A DNA stretch of 64,000 nt from Lepturacanthus savala (GCA_030544235.1 CM060465.1:8363001-8427000); one strand, 5' to 3'. Positions 13,369-26,397 are shown, counted from the first letter of the stretch. Translations and numbers: made by a program. The notes: generated from the letters alone by a model not told the origin.

Positions 13369-14516
13369 ATAAAATTTCCTGTCAATTCAATCACCTGTAA
13401 TTGAGCTATTTCTGTTTTGAGCTGTAGACCAAAGAGGTGGACCGACCACTAGCATGGCTACAACGATCTTGTCTTGAAGAGCTTGGCTTTCCATGAGGAA
13501 TGTACTGAAGTAATGAAGCAGCTGTACATTCTGAAATGCCAGAGGAAGTATACATTTAGACATAAACAAATCTCCATCTACATTTTAGCCAGAATGCAGA
13601 GAGACGACATGATGGGGAGGAATGGGTGTGGAAAATAAGAGAAGACGCTTCAAGGAGGGAGCAACTGATTATGTAATGGAGGGACTTGTTTACGTGTCCC
13701 CTGTGAGTTCATGTTAGCTGATGGAAGACACCCTGCCTATGCTGCTCTTCTTGGGCTCTGCCACGTTGCATTAATGTCTTTATTCATAGTGACTAGTAAT
13801 TGGCCTACTTTGAGTTGAGCGCTTGTCTCTTATGTGGTTTTGTAGAGTAAAGAGAAGGTATAGGACCTGCTGTCTTTAGATCCCACTTCAGTGGAAGTGC
13901 AAAAAAAATAATGTAGGAATGAAAACAGTGAGAACATGTTCTAATTCTGCAGCTGTAAGGATTTTTATTTATTTATTTTCTTTTACCATTTTTGTGAAAT
14001 ACAGGCTTTTCACAATAGGTCTTAGTTATTTATTCCCATTTTGTGGCTTTATACATTATTCATATGTAAACAAAATGTTCATTGTTAATGCATGTGATTT
14101 GCATATCAAGTCTAATACAGTGAAAGCTAATGAAGCTTACCTATACCTTGTTTTCTGTTTAATATTGTAATAAAAGTTACTTTTTATTTTGTGATAGGAT
14201 CAAATAATTATAATGTAAAAGAGGTCACTCAGAGTAATATAATCACAGAGAATTATCAGTTAAATTGATTCTCTTTGCATATTATTATCCTTTAGTAGCT
14301 TATTTTGAAATTTGAAATGTATTTATAACCTGGCTACAACAATGATTAACATAGAAAAAGAAAAACTGAATGGTACATCTATTTTGTAAATATTCTTACA
14401 TCTTCATCATAATTTTCTAATATCATTGTATACTGTATAATCTGCAGTACATAATTCAAGTTAAGGGTAAAGGAAAGGGGGTAAACTTCTTCTTGTTATT
14501 ATAATAAAGCAAAAGT

Positions 14517-14882
14517 CAGTCATCAGTCAGTCATTTTCTGCTTATTCCTCATTAGGGTCGCAGGGGTCTGGTGGAGCCAATCCCAGCACGTTACGGCGAG
14601 AGGCAGGGATACACCCCAGATGGTCACCAGCCAATCGTGGGGCACACACACCATTCACTCACACATTCACACCTACGGGCAATTTAGAGTCGCCAATTAA
14701 CCTGAGCATGTTTTTGGACTGTGGGAGGAAGCCGGAGTACCTGGTGAAAACCCACGCAGACACGGGGAGAACATGTAAACTCCACACAGAAAGGTCCCAG
14801 ACCCAGGACCAAGGAGGTCTTGAACCTGAGACCTTCTTGCTGTGAGGCAACAGCGCTAACCCCTGCGCCACTGTGTCACCCT
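14517..14882 (-). mobile_element. tRNA-type SINE, nearly full length
   Basis: On the minus strand the element starts with a tRNA-like head: an A-box-like TGGCGCAGGGGTTAGCG and a B box GGTTCAAGACC. A body with CATGTTCTCCCCGTGTCTG and CATGCTCAGGTTAATTGG follows, and the tail runs into (GACT)n-like repeats at 14517-14540. Two further copies in the window (34441-34757, 54358-54553) confirm it as an interspersed family. The 70-aa open frame inside is spurious. Confidence 0.75.
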
Positions 14883-17800
14883 TAAAGCAAAAGTTAATAA
14901 TTTAAAAAAAAAATAATTCTTGTGAATGAAAGAGAAGTCATCGGGCAGGTGGCATTTCACCCTCCAGGCGGACCTTCCTTGCACATTGTGTCTGCATCTG
15001 GACTCCTTCACCTGGATTGGCTGATTGACAGCCCTCAGTCAAGTGCCCAAAACCTAACGTTATACACATAATGAACTGAATATCCTCACATATTGATTAT
15101 TAGAGCTGTTCATTGGGTTGGTTAAGGCATTGTTCATGTGGGAGAAGATATAGGAGATAGTTTCTGTGTCGATCTAATGACATGACCTTTCAAGGTCAAA
15201 ACGCTACACAACTTTTAAGCTTTTCCATCACAGTATTATATAGCATGCAGAGGAGCTGCAGTATTACTCTCCCTCATCACAATAATTCTCAAGCATATCA
15301 AGAGGATAATTTTCTGCAAGGTACACACACCTTGCTAGAAAACACAGTTAAGCTCACTGTGACATGTGTTAAATTCAATTACAGACCTGCTGTGGATGCA
15401 TTCTATGTACCCTGGGGAGATTGGAGGAAGCGGCAGCCAGGTGGCGACCCTGTAGGCAGCAGCGAGCACAAATCACAATGGCCTGGGCTGCTGCCAAGAG
15501 CTCGGAATCTGGCGTCAACATGGCCCACCAACACTCCAAGAGCAGCTCATGGTCACTCATCACAGACACTCTACACGCGTCTCTTCTCGCAGTGCACTCA
15601 GGTCAGTAGAAAGGGAATGCAGCACACATTGGTGGCCACTTATCTTCTATAATTCATGTGCTGCTACTAAAATAGAGTGTTTGAAGAGTATGTACTGTTT
15701 CATCTGTGCGTGCAAAAAAACATTTTAAACTGAGACAACATAAGAAACGACTGTGATATCTAGTCTTTAGGATGTAACTCATGTGCGCAGGTGCTTCTAA
15801 TTTCATAATCTGGGAGGTTATTTAATCAGTATTATGGCTCCGTGTGGCCATATCTTTAAACAACTGGACTTTGAAACTGGCTCATGAGAGGGTGAACTGA
15901 ATAAAATCTTGGTTGAAGGCTCAATCAGGCAGATATGAAATCCACATGTGCGCAAGCTCAGACCTCCTCTCTGTGACCAAGACTCTGTGGCCCCTTGGGG
16001 ATCCTGGAACATCTCTGTGCTGTTACACAACGGTTGTAAGCGATAGGAATGTCGGCGAAAGACAAGCAGCCCTGCAACAACCAGGCGAAAACTGTGAAGG
16101 AAGTTCCTGAAATGTGTGCCGGAGGTGGGAAGTATCACTGTACTGCCATAACATAATGCAGCCGGCATCTGGTGCGTCCAGATTCTCCCTCCCGTGAGCT
16201 GTTGAGCGGTAGCCAGGCTAACTGGTCTTGACACGGGAGAATCAGCCTGAGTTGAGAGGGAGCAGCCGTGGGAGCAACGTCTGTCTGCCACATTGGAGAC
16301 CATCAGAGAAGACATGTCAGCCTCCATTCCAGTTAAAGTGCACGGACCTCCGAAACATAGAGGCAATGCTTTCATCCATCTGTCCAGTATTGAGCTTTGT
16401 AGAAATTCCCTTCTGTCAGGATTTTCAATATAATAGAAGTGCACAAGGCAGAATGAACCATAGTAGGAAAAATAGTTAACTTTGTGAGAAACTGAATAAA
16501 CACTGGTAGGAAGCTCAGGCTTATTTCAAATAGACAGAGTTCTGGTTCTGGATCTGGGTTTGCACCTGGCTCTGTTCTGGTGACTCAGAACCTTGGCGCT
16601 GTCTGGTGAACCAGCCCACATTCACACCAGTATAAGAAGAACCAAAGTGGGAGGATGTTACTCCACAGTACACAGAGTTAGGGTTTGTCTTTGTCTCTTT
16701 TCCATTTTTTTAAGGTTTGGTGTTGTAGTGAACCCAGGCTTGGCCATCTCTTCCACATCTTTGTCATATAACTCATTCTCTCTTGCTTTCCATGATGTTA
16801 TTCACTACTTTCTCTTTCTGACTCATCAATGACCCACTGATGATGTCACAGTTCCCTGGAAAAACAGCTATTTCTTGGTTCTGTGGAGAATCAACTTTTC
16901 AGGTTCCAAACCAAATCCTTTCTTGATCTGTATGTGATGGAAAGTTCAAAATTGGGTTCAGGAACCAGAACCAGCACCTGCTGGTATAAAACTCCCACCA
17001 GTGTGTAATCATACCTGTCGTGCTAAGATATACTGTGTAATGTTTCCCATTTCAATCACTTGTACTTGCTTTGAAAGGCTTGAAGTGAGCACTGCACTCC
17101 TATCTGGTGTAACAGTTCCCATGGAGGGATTTATGATGATATGATATAAGCCCACATAACTTACCCATGATGTCCTTGGTAGTGGTACTGTGGGTCTGAC
17201 ACAAGTCATAGCTTTTTTATTTAGTGTCTACTACTTGAGCTACTTGTATAGCAATATTGTATCCTGTTGGTGACAGAGCAGCACAAATATACAGGAGCTG
17301 TACTGTGGTCTAGCTCTGGTTTCAATATTCAGTTAACAAGTTATCGATAAATTGCAGGAAATCATAGTGACAAACCATGAGCTTCCTGTTGTACTTCCTG
17401 TTTGGCATTTTTGGGGCTAGATGTCCAAGCTTCCATGATATTGAATATCTGGTTAGAGGGAAATCATGACAAGGATCAGTAAAATTCTGGCATATATGCT
17501 TCATATACATGACAGGAATGTGGGAAATCTGGCTAGATCTCCAACATACAGAACTATCCATTTAATTTGAAAACAGATGATGAGTGTATCAGTGAGTGCA
17601 GCCTTTTACTATTTCACCAAAAATTACCATGTCCCCACGAGGCCACTGAAGGGGTCCTTAATCATCCTTTAATCAGAGTCCTCCTCTGGCTCATTCAAGT
17701 GCCAATTCAATGCAACCTGATTGTTACTATGAACCCTAACCTGTGCTTATAAGAAACACACCTTTTTTCATTTTCACACCTGCCGCTTACAGAGTCTGTG

Positions 17801-19991
17801 CACACTACTCGCTGTGGATTATCCCAGCATGTACTGGGCAGGAGGTATTGAAGCATCCCAGACAGGTGTCAAATTTATTACATAGAATGGGTTTCATCTT
17901 GGCAGGAGAATAATATTTTCCTTTTTGGACTTCATCCTTTGTCATTCTTATGGATCTCTTAATTTTACGCCAAACACTATTACATATAATTGTGATTTAC
18001 ATACAGTGTGACTATGGTGCCACACTATTACTATTACGTTGTAACACTGGAAAGAAATTTTCCATCTCACCTCATCTCTCTCTTTTATATATTCCCTCTG
18101 TATGACTAATCCAGATTGTTCAACATGATGCTTTAAAGGGATTTAAAGATGACTGTATGTATGTTGTGTTTACTCACTCTCAATTAAATAGGCTATAACA
18201 GCCAACTTGTTTGTTCGTACATGACAATGAACAGTGTGGGGGGGGGGGCTGGATCAAATCCAGGAAGCTGTTTCTAAAAAAAGGAAGGAGTAATTAGTAA
18301 ATGTCATTTGAGAAGAGTATGGCGAATTAGAAGCCTGGTGGATCATGTAATTAAGACTGGAGCTTTTCTCATAGGCGGCTCACTGAAGGACAAGAGCACC
18401 ACAGCAACGTCTTCTGCTGAACAATGACAGCAGTACGAGACGTTACAGGAAACACCATTTGACACACACACACACACACACTGACAGAAACAAATTCCTC
18501 CACACATACAGGGACAGATCACAATGTCAAACAAAGCTGACAGTGATGCATGACTATTGTGGTCTTTTTTTTGTTTTTTATTCTTGGTCATGAATGTCAC
18601 GTGGAAAAAATAGCATCTTAATTCAAAACTTGCAGCATGAGCTTAAATTTAATTTATAAACAATTTTGTTTGTTTGTATGTTATATTCAATTTGAGTTCA
18701 TAAATTATGTTTTGTTTTGTTTTTTTCTCTACATTGCTCTCCTTCAGTTGCATACTAAAAAAAAAAAATCTAAGTTCCAAATGGCCTGGACACCAAATCA
18801 ATTTCATATTTTACTGAACGAAAAACAAAATGTGTGGTGGCAATTAACATAGATTTACACATGAAATTTTCATTTGAAGAAGTGCTAAAGCAATTCAATT
18901 AATCAATCAGTTGGTCAAAATTAATGATCAACAGTTTAATTGATGGTGTTGCATTAATGTATAAGTTAACTATGGAAACATGTATTAGAAGTAGTATGTT
19001 GAGGCTCTAAACTCAATACACTTAGAGAGATGTCAGCTGTTGTAATTCAGAAATACACCTGATCAGTGGTTATTGACAGTCATAAACAGCACACTCCTGA
19101 GTTGTTGTGTATTTTCTCCAGCAGGGATGCTGAGCTTCACTTTGTGCTTTACTGAAGGAATGCTGATGCAGATCATTATTAAACAATTGTGCTAAAAAAT
19201 ATGGTAGTAGTCACATTCACACATCATTTTTAGGCCATGCATTTAAATTTCCTCCTCTCTCAAGTTTAAGAGCAGGTTGGTTGGGCTGAAAAATCCCCAC
19301 ATTAAACACTGAAGCCCTGTTGTGTTGCACCTTGACTCATACAGTGCAGAACAACAATACCCACAGTGTTATCAGCCTCTCACATGCATGTCTATGCAAA
19401 TCTATTTAAAACTAACAGCATTAATTGCTTAGTCACAGTGTATTTGGGTACTGTTGATTTAGTTTATTACAGAGCAGATGTTCACTCTCATATCATACAT
19501 CACATTTCACTGATCACCTGTTTTTTGTTTGTTTTTACATTTGGGTATATTTAACAAGTAAGTAGCTAATCCAAGAAAAAAAAAGGGGAAAAAAGGCCTT
19601 GTTGAGGAAGACGCTGCAGAGCCTGGAGGGATTTATGGCAGAATAGATCAGAGGGAGCGCAGATAACAATGGAGATGGAGTAATAAATAAATCTCCTCTG
19701 TGAGAAGTAGCCGGAGGACTGACAGCAGCAGATTAGAGCCTGTGCCTTTTAAACAAATTGGGTGCTCAAAGAGGCATATTGGCTGTGTGCTTGAGCATGT
19801 TTTATAGTTCAGCTCTGCAGAACCATGGAGACACAGAAGTCTACCTGTTCCCACATGATGACATCATGGTGCAGCTCAAACAAGTTCATGAATTCAGTCT
19901 TTGTCTATTTATTTGAGTTTTATTTGAAATCACCTTTTTTGGACTATTAAGGTAATATTGCATCAAGAACCAAATTTTAAAATAGTTTTTC

Positions 19992-19994
<3 letters not shown>

Positions 19995-20086
<92 letters not shown>
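19995..20086. repeat. (TA)n microsatellite
   Basis: Uninterrupted TA dinucleotides in the upstream intergenic region. Confidence 0.95.
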
Positions 20087-20088
<2 letters not shown>

Positions 20089-20898
20089 CCAGGTATTATT
20101 AGGTTTATTTCCTCTCTTGAACTTTTCTTTGGAGCGCTAGAAAAAAAAATTGTTAAAATATATCATTGTGATGTGACAGTTGTGTCACTTTAATTTTGTG
20201 TAGTACGGGACTGCGATTGATGGTGATATCATATTGCTTGATATTATTATATTATTATCAAGCAGTATGCTGCTTGATGTTTATCTTTCCTGTAATTTGA
20301 TGTTTTGTTTGCTTGTTTGTTTGTACAAAAGGATGATAAACTTCCCCAGATGCTAAAATGTATGCCTCACAAACAAAATTAACTATTCAAACTGGTTTAG
20401 AGTCATGAATCATTTTAAATTAATGAAAAAATAACATCCTGCATAGTAGTTATGTTAGTTCATATCAAGCGGTGCAGTTTTTATTATAAAAAGCTACTGT
20501 ATGATTTCTCACAAAGAGTCAAAAGACTTCCATGTTTAGTTGATGCTCCTCTTTCCTTCTACACTCCATAGGCCTACATCTGGATCACATCTGGTCAATA
20601 TCTGACCAATGTTATCAATATTTGCTTGCATGCGTACATTTTACATCACAGCACCAACATTTCACAGCAGTTTATCTTCCTCTATCTACTTTCTGCCAGT
20701 GACTTCGCCCTGATTTACTGTAGCAGGCTGTCTTTAGGTTTAAAATGCAGCAGCAGGAGCTACTCACAACAACAACTGATTACACATTTAATACATATTC
20801 CAGGTTGTTTACTACAAGTGTTAGTTATGGCGTATGGAATTTTTGAGAGACTTGATCTTAATGGTAAACCACAGCAGTAAACATTCTGTGTAGTTTAA

Positions 20899-21181
20899 AG
20901 GGGCCCTATTATGAAAAAAGCCGTCTTCAGAGCTTGTATGTAATGTCACATGTATGTAGTAATCATCAGCAAATAAGAAGAGAAGCTTTATAATAATAAA
21001 GAGACAGACATGAAATGACCTGTTCTTTCTAGAGCTCCAGAGAGATCCTTGAAAGAGGAAATATAAAACTATATTCAAATGATTTTTGTTTCCTAAATCC
21101 ACAAATATTGTGGAATATCTTGTTAGGAATATCAAAACTTCAAATGAACCTATGGGAAAGCTAATATGTAATATGGACCCT
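20899..21181. mobile_element. TTAA-target (piggyBac-like) MITE
   Basis: Termini AGGGGCCC and the complement of AGGGTCC are each flanked by a perfect TTAA (20895-20898 and 21182-21185). Length 283, no coding potential. The right half (CTGTTCTTTCTAGAGCT, CTATGGGAAAG) resembles 51350-51485. Confidence 0.75.
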
Positions 21182-21689
21182 TTAATACAAATGTGTATTT
21201 CTGACTGGTCTTCTCAGATTTCTCTTTGACTGTATTGTCTTTTTTAACAAATGACATAATTCCCCAAATAAAGAAACAGCTCAAAATTAGAAACCATTAG
21301 AGTGGGTCCCTATGTTTTCATTTGTATCCTTTCATGTAGCTTCCTGCTTCCCTACAGTGCAGAGGCTTTTCTGCTTTGCTCTTCCTTCTGCTGCATCTTT
21401 TAGTTTATATTTCTGCTTTTCTCTGTTGGTGATGACAACCAATGCTCTGTCTATCTATTAATGATCAGGACTACTATTTTTTGTTGATACAGTTGGCTAC
21501 TGTTACTTTTTGACATTTTTACGACCTCCTCATTGAGTGTGGCCCATCAGCAGCACAAGCCTGCACTATAGTGACTAAGGAACTTCGCTATCCAAAGCTA
21601 ATTAACAGCAAGATGCCTCCCTTCTCTAAAGTTGACTACTGCTAACTCCTCTAGACAATAATAGTACTGGAGATGAATATTCAGCAGCT

Positions 21690-23195
21690 TGAAGTGAAGT
21701 GTAATGCATGTGTCCTGTTTGCCACTGCTGAGGTTAACAAACTTATGTGTGTCGCCCCAGTGTGAATTCAAAATCAACTGTGATGCCTTGACTAAATTTG
21801 ACCCAATCAACCATAAAAACCTGGAGGACATTATAGAACATCTGAAACCCTCCTCCTGCTGTCTTGATATTCTGCCAGCAGGCTTCTTTACAAAGGTTTC
21901 TACCTGCATGGCCTCAGGTCTCCTACACATTGTAAACACATCTCTTGTCTCAGTTGTATTCCCACAGGCCCTGAAAACAGTCATCAAGCCACTTCTAAAA
22001 AAGAACAATTTAGAAAATTAACTAATGAGTAACTACAGGCTCATATTAAATCTACTATTCTTAATAATGAAAAGGCAGTTTTTAAACAGCTGACTAATTT
22101 TATGGTACTGAACTGCACCACAGCACTGAGATGGTTCGTGTTCACGTCTTCAATGACATCCATCTAAACACAGACAGTGGCAAAATTTGACTGGATCTCA
22201 GTGTTGCATTCAACACAGTTGACCACAACATATTATTAGATCGGTTGGAGAACTGGGTGGGACTTACTGGCAAAACACTAAAGTGATTTGCATCCTATTC
22301 AAAGCACAGAGACTTATTTGTGTCCATATGTAACTACACACCTGAACATACAGATATAACCTGTGGCGTCACCCAAGGTTCAATTCTGGTTCCTCTAGTA
22401 TTCAACATTTGCATGCTCCCACTAGCTAAGATTATCGAAGAGAACAAAATAACTTCCGTAATTGTGCTGATGAGACACAAATATACATCAGTATATCACC
22501 AGGAGATTATAATATTTTACAAACACTGAGTAAATGCATTAAGCAAATCAGAAACAAGTATCATTATTAAGTCAGCGCTCAGCTTCAATCAGTGATTAAA
22601 GCCCACAAACCAAGCTAGAAATCTGGGTGTATTTATGGACTCAGACTTTAATTCTAACACCTGAAGAATATATCAAGGTTTAAAGGCCTAATGTCTCAGC
22701 AAGAATTGAAAAAGCTTGTCCATGATTTTATTTTCAGTAGACTTGACTTACTGTAACAGGGTCTCCCTAAAAACAGACAGCTGCAGCTTATTTAAAATGC
22801 TGCTGATAGAGTCCCCACTAAGACTAAAAAAAGTCACATCACTCCAGTTCTGAGGTCCTTGCACTGGCTTCCTGTCTGCCAAAGAATATAGTCTTACTGG
22901 TTTATAAAGCACTGGATGGTCTAGGGCCTAAGTATATCTCTATCTTTAGTTAGAACTAAACATGGAGAAGCAGCGTTCAGTTTCTATGCCCCACACATCT
23001 GGAACAAACTCCCACACATCTGGAACAAACTCCCAGAGATCTGCAGGTCTGCTGCAAATCTCACTGTTTTTAACCTTTCAATCAAGAGTTTTTTTAAAAT
23101 TGTATATTGATACTTTTAATGTTTTATGTAACGCACTTTGAATTACCTTGTTCTTGAAATGTGCTATGCAAATAAACTTGCCCTGCTTGATGAAC
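21690..23195 (+). mobile_element. dead L2/Rex-like LINE (RT and 3' tail)
   Basis: Translated pieces in changing frames match the common fish L2/Rex-type LINE: LEDIIEHLKPSSCCLDILP, ALKTVIKPLLKKNN, ITCGVTQGSILVPLVFN and CADETQIYIS (normally YADDTQIYIS; the catalytic pair is now AD-E). Thumb-region words and a 3' tail (CACTTTGAATTACCTTG ... AAATAAACTTGCC) follow. Many stops and frameshifts are present. A 21-base tandem duplication (CCCACACATCTGGAACAAACT) lies at about 22989-23032. Confidence 0.8.
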
Positions 23196-23839
23196 TATTA
23201 CCTTAATCAGGACAATTAGTTAAAGAAAAGGTAAGCTAAAAAGCAATCTAATGAAAAGCACAGACTGGATTTGCAGTGTGAGCTTGTTTGAGCTGCTATT
23301 CAATCTGGGACCTTCATCTTTAGTGCCTTTTTTTTTACTGCCAAGACACACGGTGTAACCTTGGCCATTGAAATGATGAAAATGATTCTAACAGTAGAAA
23401 CTGAAACTATCTATGGGTTGGTTGTTTACCCATAATGATAAAACATGTATTGAATCAAAGAAAACTGGATCTACTTGTAATTTCACATGTAATTATAAAC
23501 CAAACATTTAACTTAAACTGTTCACTCACTGACAGGATCAGAAATCGAAAATTTGTGTGAGAATAGTTGAGCTCATAGGACTAGATGATACAATCCCTTA
23601 GATTATCAGCACTCAGAATTGAGTAGGATGGGATCGGGGTGGTTTTTGCATCACTGGGGTCATCAGGTGGGCACCCCCCTTCATTGGTGTTTCATTGATA
23701 GGCCCACGACACCTCCAGAGGGCTCAATGGCAACACCTGGCGTCCCAGGTGTGCCCCCCTCCGCTTTCCCCCCCCTAGGTGGTCATTTGTTTGCAGCCCA
23801 GCTTGGGTCCCTTCTCTTAATCCATATCCATCTGCTACT

Positions 23840-24208
23840 TCACTCAGCAGCCTCTGATAAGGATTTGATGGCTCGTTTGTAGGCTTGTCCTCGTACTCCC
23901 ATTTCCTTTAATAGCTTGGTTGTAGATCTAGCAATGAAGCCTCTACACCCAACCTCGACTGGAAATACCCGGGCACGCCAGCCGCGTTGTTCTGCCTCAG
24001 CTGCTAGGTCCGTATATCTCAGTCGTTTGCGCTCATATGCTTCGCCAACCTCTGTCTCCCATGGCACAGTTAGCTCAATAATGAGCACAATCTTATGGGA
24101 GGTTGACCACATGACCAGGTCTGGCCTGAGCCTAATTGAAAGGATCTCGGGTGGAAAGACTAGCTTCTGGTCTAGGTCAGGTCTGCATCCTCCAATCCCG
24201 GGCGGCAT
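23840..24208 (-). pseudogene. C-terminal restriction-like endonuclease domain of the same LINE
   Basis: This frame encodes RPDLVMWS ... IELTVPWE ... FPVEVGCRG, the PD-(D/E)XK-type endonuclease typical of the C-terminus of R2-superclade LINEs. It is one base out of frame with the RT part. Comparison with the second copy (26233-26397) places the extra base in the GGTCAGGTCTG word near 24175-24185, where the other copy reads GGTCAACCTG. The frame ends SLSEAAE, and the 3' flank down to about 23620 is probably element 3' UTR. Confidence 0.8.
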
Positions 24209-25968
24209 CGAGGAGAGTTTTCTCCATTCTTGCAGATGGTTTTGCTGGGAGTTGTCCTGCTCTTACAAATGCAATGGTGTTTGGGGTTCCAGGCATTGGG
24301 GGAGGGAGGGCATTGTTGGTCATTCTCCTTCCTTCCAGGGAGATTGCCATTTGCCTTAGGACCTGGTTGTGTCTCCAGGTGTAGCGGCCTTGGGACAAGC
24401 TTGTTTTGCAGTCGGTGAGGATGTGATTCAGTGTAGCAGGGGTTTGGCAGAGTGCACAAGAAGGATCTTCTCCAAACCATTGGTTGAGGCTCTTGGGTGA
24501 GGCAAGAACATCGTAGGTGGCTCTGATGATGAAGCTGATTTGGCTTCCTTCCATTTCCCAAAGATCCTTCCACGTGAGCTTACGATGCTCCAGGTTTTCC
24601 CAGGTGGTCCACTGTCCCTGCTTGGACTGTGCCACTGCTTTTGTGCATCTTTCTGCTTCCTCTTGTTGCCGAACCTGTGCAACCACCAACTTTCTTCTAT
24701 GGATTGGTGTAGCCTTCTGCCACATGGGGCTCCTTGTCTCAAGTCCAAATCCACCTCTTCCATGCTGCACCTGTCCCACAATGTCTTCATGCCTGAGAGC
24801 AGATTTGCCTTGCTGTACTGCCTCAGTTGGGGTCCATTTCCTCCCAGTTGCCAACCTGGGAGCAGCCGCCCAGATTGTCACATCTTGAGACTCAATCAGG
24901 GTCATGTTCAGCCTCACCTTGGTGCACTTATATTCCTCTAAGAGGCTAGAGATGGGCAGCTCCAATGCACCATGTCCATACAAGCCGATGTTACTGAGGC
25001 ATCGCGGGAGGCCGAGCCATTTCTTAATGTATGAACTGACTGCTCTCTCCAGTTTCTCAATTTTGTTCATGGGGATCTCATACACTGTTAGGGGCCACAT
25101 CAAACGGGGGAGCAATCCAAACTGCAGGCACCACAATTTCAACTTTCCAGGAAGCATTGTCTTGTCTATTCTGACAAGACCTTTGATGGTTTCTTCCCTC
25201 AGTTGATCACTCTGGTCTGAGTCTTTGAGACATGCGTTGTACGATCGACCTAAGCTCTTGACTGGCAGCTCTGACACCAATGGAATGGGTGTATTCCCGA
25301 TGTGGAACCTCTGGTCGGTGAGTTTCCCCTTGACAATAGATATGCTCCTGGATTTGCTGAGCTTGAACTGTAATGTACTGTACTGCCCATGTAATGTTGG
25401 CATGAAGCTTCCCCAGCAGGTGTTTGGTGCAGGCAACGGTTGAGGTTAAGGTGGTCATGTCATCCATGTAGGTGCGGATGGGAGGTAGATGCTTTCCACA
25501 CTTCAGACGTTCTCCCCCCACAACCCATTTGGAAGCTCGAATGATCACCTCCATTGCCATGGTGAAGGCTAGTGGGGAGATGGTGCATCCAGCCATTATT
25601 CCCACCTCCAGAGTTTGCCATGATGTTGTGTATTCTGTTGTTTTTACGCAGAACTGCAGATCTTGGAAGTAGTTTTTCACCAGGTTTGTGATGGTATTTG
25701 GGATGTGGAAGAAGTTGAAGGCTGCCCATATGAGAGAATGAGGGACGGATCCAAAAGCGTTGGCCAGTTCCAGAAAGATATGTAGGTCTCTTCCTTCCCT
25801 TTTGACAGCTTGGATTTGGTGCCATATCATGCTTGTATGCTCCAAGCATCCTGAGAAACCAGGTATTCCAGCTTTCTGCACAGATGTATCGATCAAGTTG
25901 TTTTGTTTCAGGTATGTCATCATCCTTTTTGCAACGATGCTAAAGAAGACTTTCCCTTCAACATTCAA
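24177..25968 (-). pseudogene. broken non-LTR retrotransposon reverse transcriptase, RT core to zinc knuckle
   Basis: Two overlapping frames (25968-25207 and 25436-24177) carry RT motifs: a motif A-like FLELANAFGS, in which the usual Asp of FLDLANAY is Glu; the turn GCTISPLAF; the catalytic box YMDDM (25456-25470); then LPGKLKLW, LLPRLMWPLTVYE and GRKWTPTEAVQQ; and a CCHC knuckle (CALC...HILTDC). A frameshift between about 25330 and 25400 separates motif C from the thumb. The set matches LINEs of the R2/R4/NeSL/HERO group, which carry a restriction-like endonuclease rather than an APE endonuclease. It cannot encode an active protein. Confidence 0.85.
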
Positions 25969-26232
25969 CAGGTTGATCTGCCGGAATTGATCAATCTTCG
26001 AGGCATCCTTCTCCTTGGGGATTACAACTCACCGAGCTCTTCGCCACGCTTTTGGGATGGTTTGCTTCATCCACATCACCTTCATTTGCCTCCATAAGAA
26101 GCGTAAGATGTTTGGGGAGTTTTTATATAATCGGTACGGTACTCCATTTGGTCCTGGAGCTGAAGCTGCTCTTGCCTTCCTCACTACTTCCTCAACTTCG
26201 CTCCATTTTGGAGGACTGTCATCCAGTTGGTG

Positions 26233-26397
26233 ATCTCGGGTGGAAAGACTAGCTTCTGGTCTAGGTCAACCTGCATCCTCCAATCTTGGGCAGCATCGAG
26301 GAGAGTTTTCTCCATTCTTGCAGATGGTTTTGCTGGGAGTTGTCCTGCTCTTACAAACACAGTGGTGTTTGGGGTTCCAGGCATGGGGGGAGGGAGG
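26233..26397 (-). mobile_element. second fragment of the same LINE, fused head-on to the first
   Basis: This segment is nearly identical to 24142-24311 and in the same orientation. It encodes PGTPNTTVFVRAGQLPAKP through DWRMQVDLDQKLVFPPEI, part of the knuckle-to-endonuclease linker. At 26233 it abuts the RT N-terminal region of the longer copy, so a C-terminal piece now precedes an N-terminal piece. Here the linker frame is intact. Confidence 0.8.

Larger units (their letters stand above)
13154..20894. other. gene-less region upstream of rasgrf1, part 2
   Basis: Apart from the hairpin cluster and SINE, this is AT-rich unique-looking DNA. Two GC-richer patches, 15385-15601 and 15900-16340, stand out and are discussed as findings. 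I recognise no gene. Confidence 0.6.
23620..26232 (-). mobile_element. degenerate R2-superclade (restriction-like-endonuclease) LINE
   Basis: This is the overall span of the element, read right to left. The N-terminal RT region (PKW..EVEEVVRKARAASAPGPNGVPYRLYKN, 26232-26130) is followed by an in-frame TGA (complement at 26029-26031), the RT core, the zinc knuckle and the endonuclease. The element lacks its 5' part. It carries a stop and at least two frameshifts. The left boundary is approximate. Confidence 0.75.

Noticed and set aside
18343..18600. Cys-rich 85-codon minus-strand frame
   Set aside because: The Cys-Val run comes from a CA repeat; no signal for a real gene.
23916..25206. Several + strand frames of 60-147 codons
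   Set aside because: They are the complement of the LINE reverse transcriptase and endonuclease frames.
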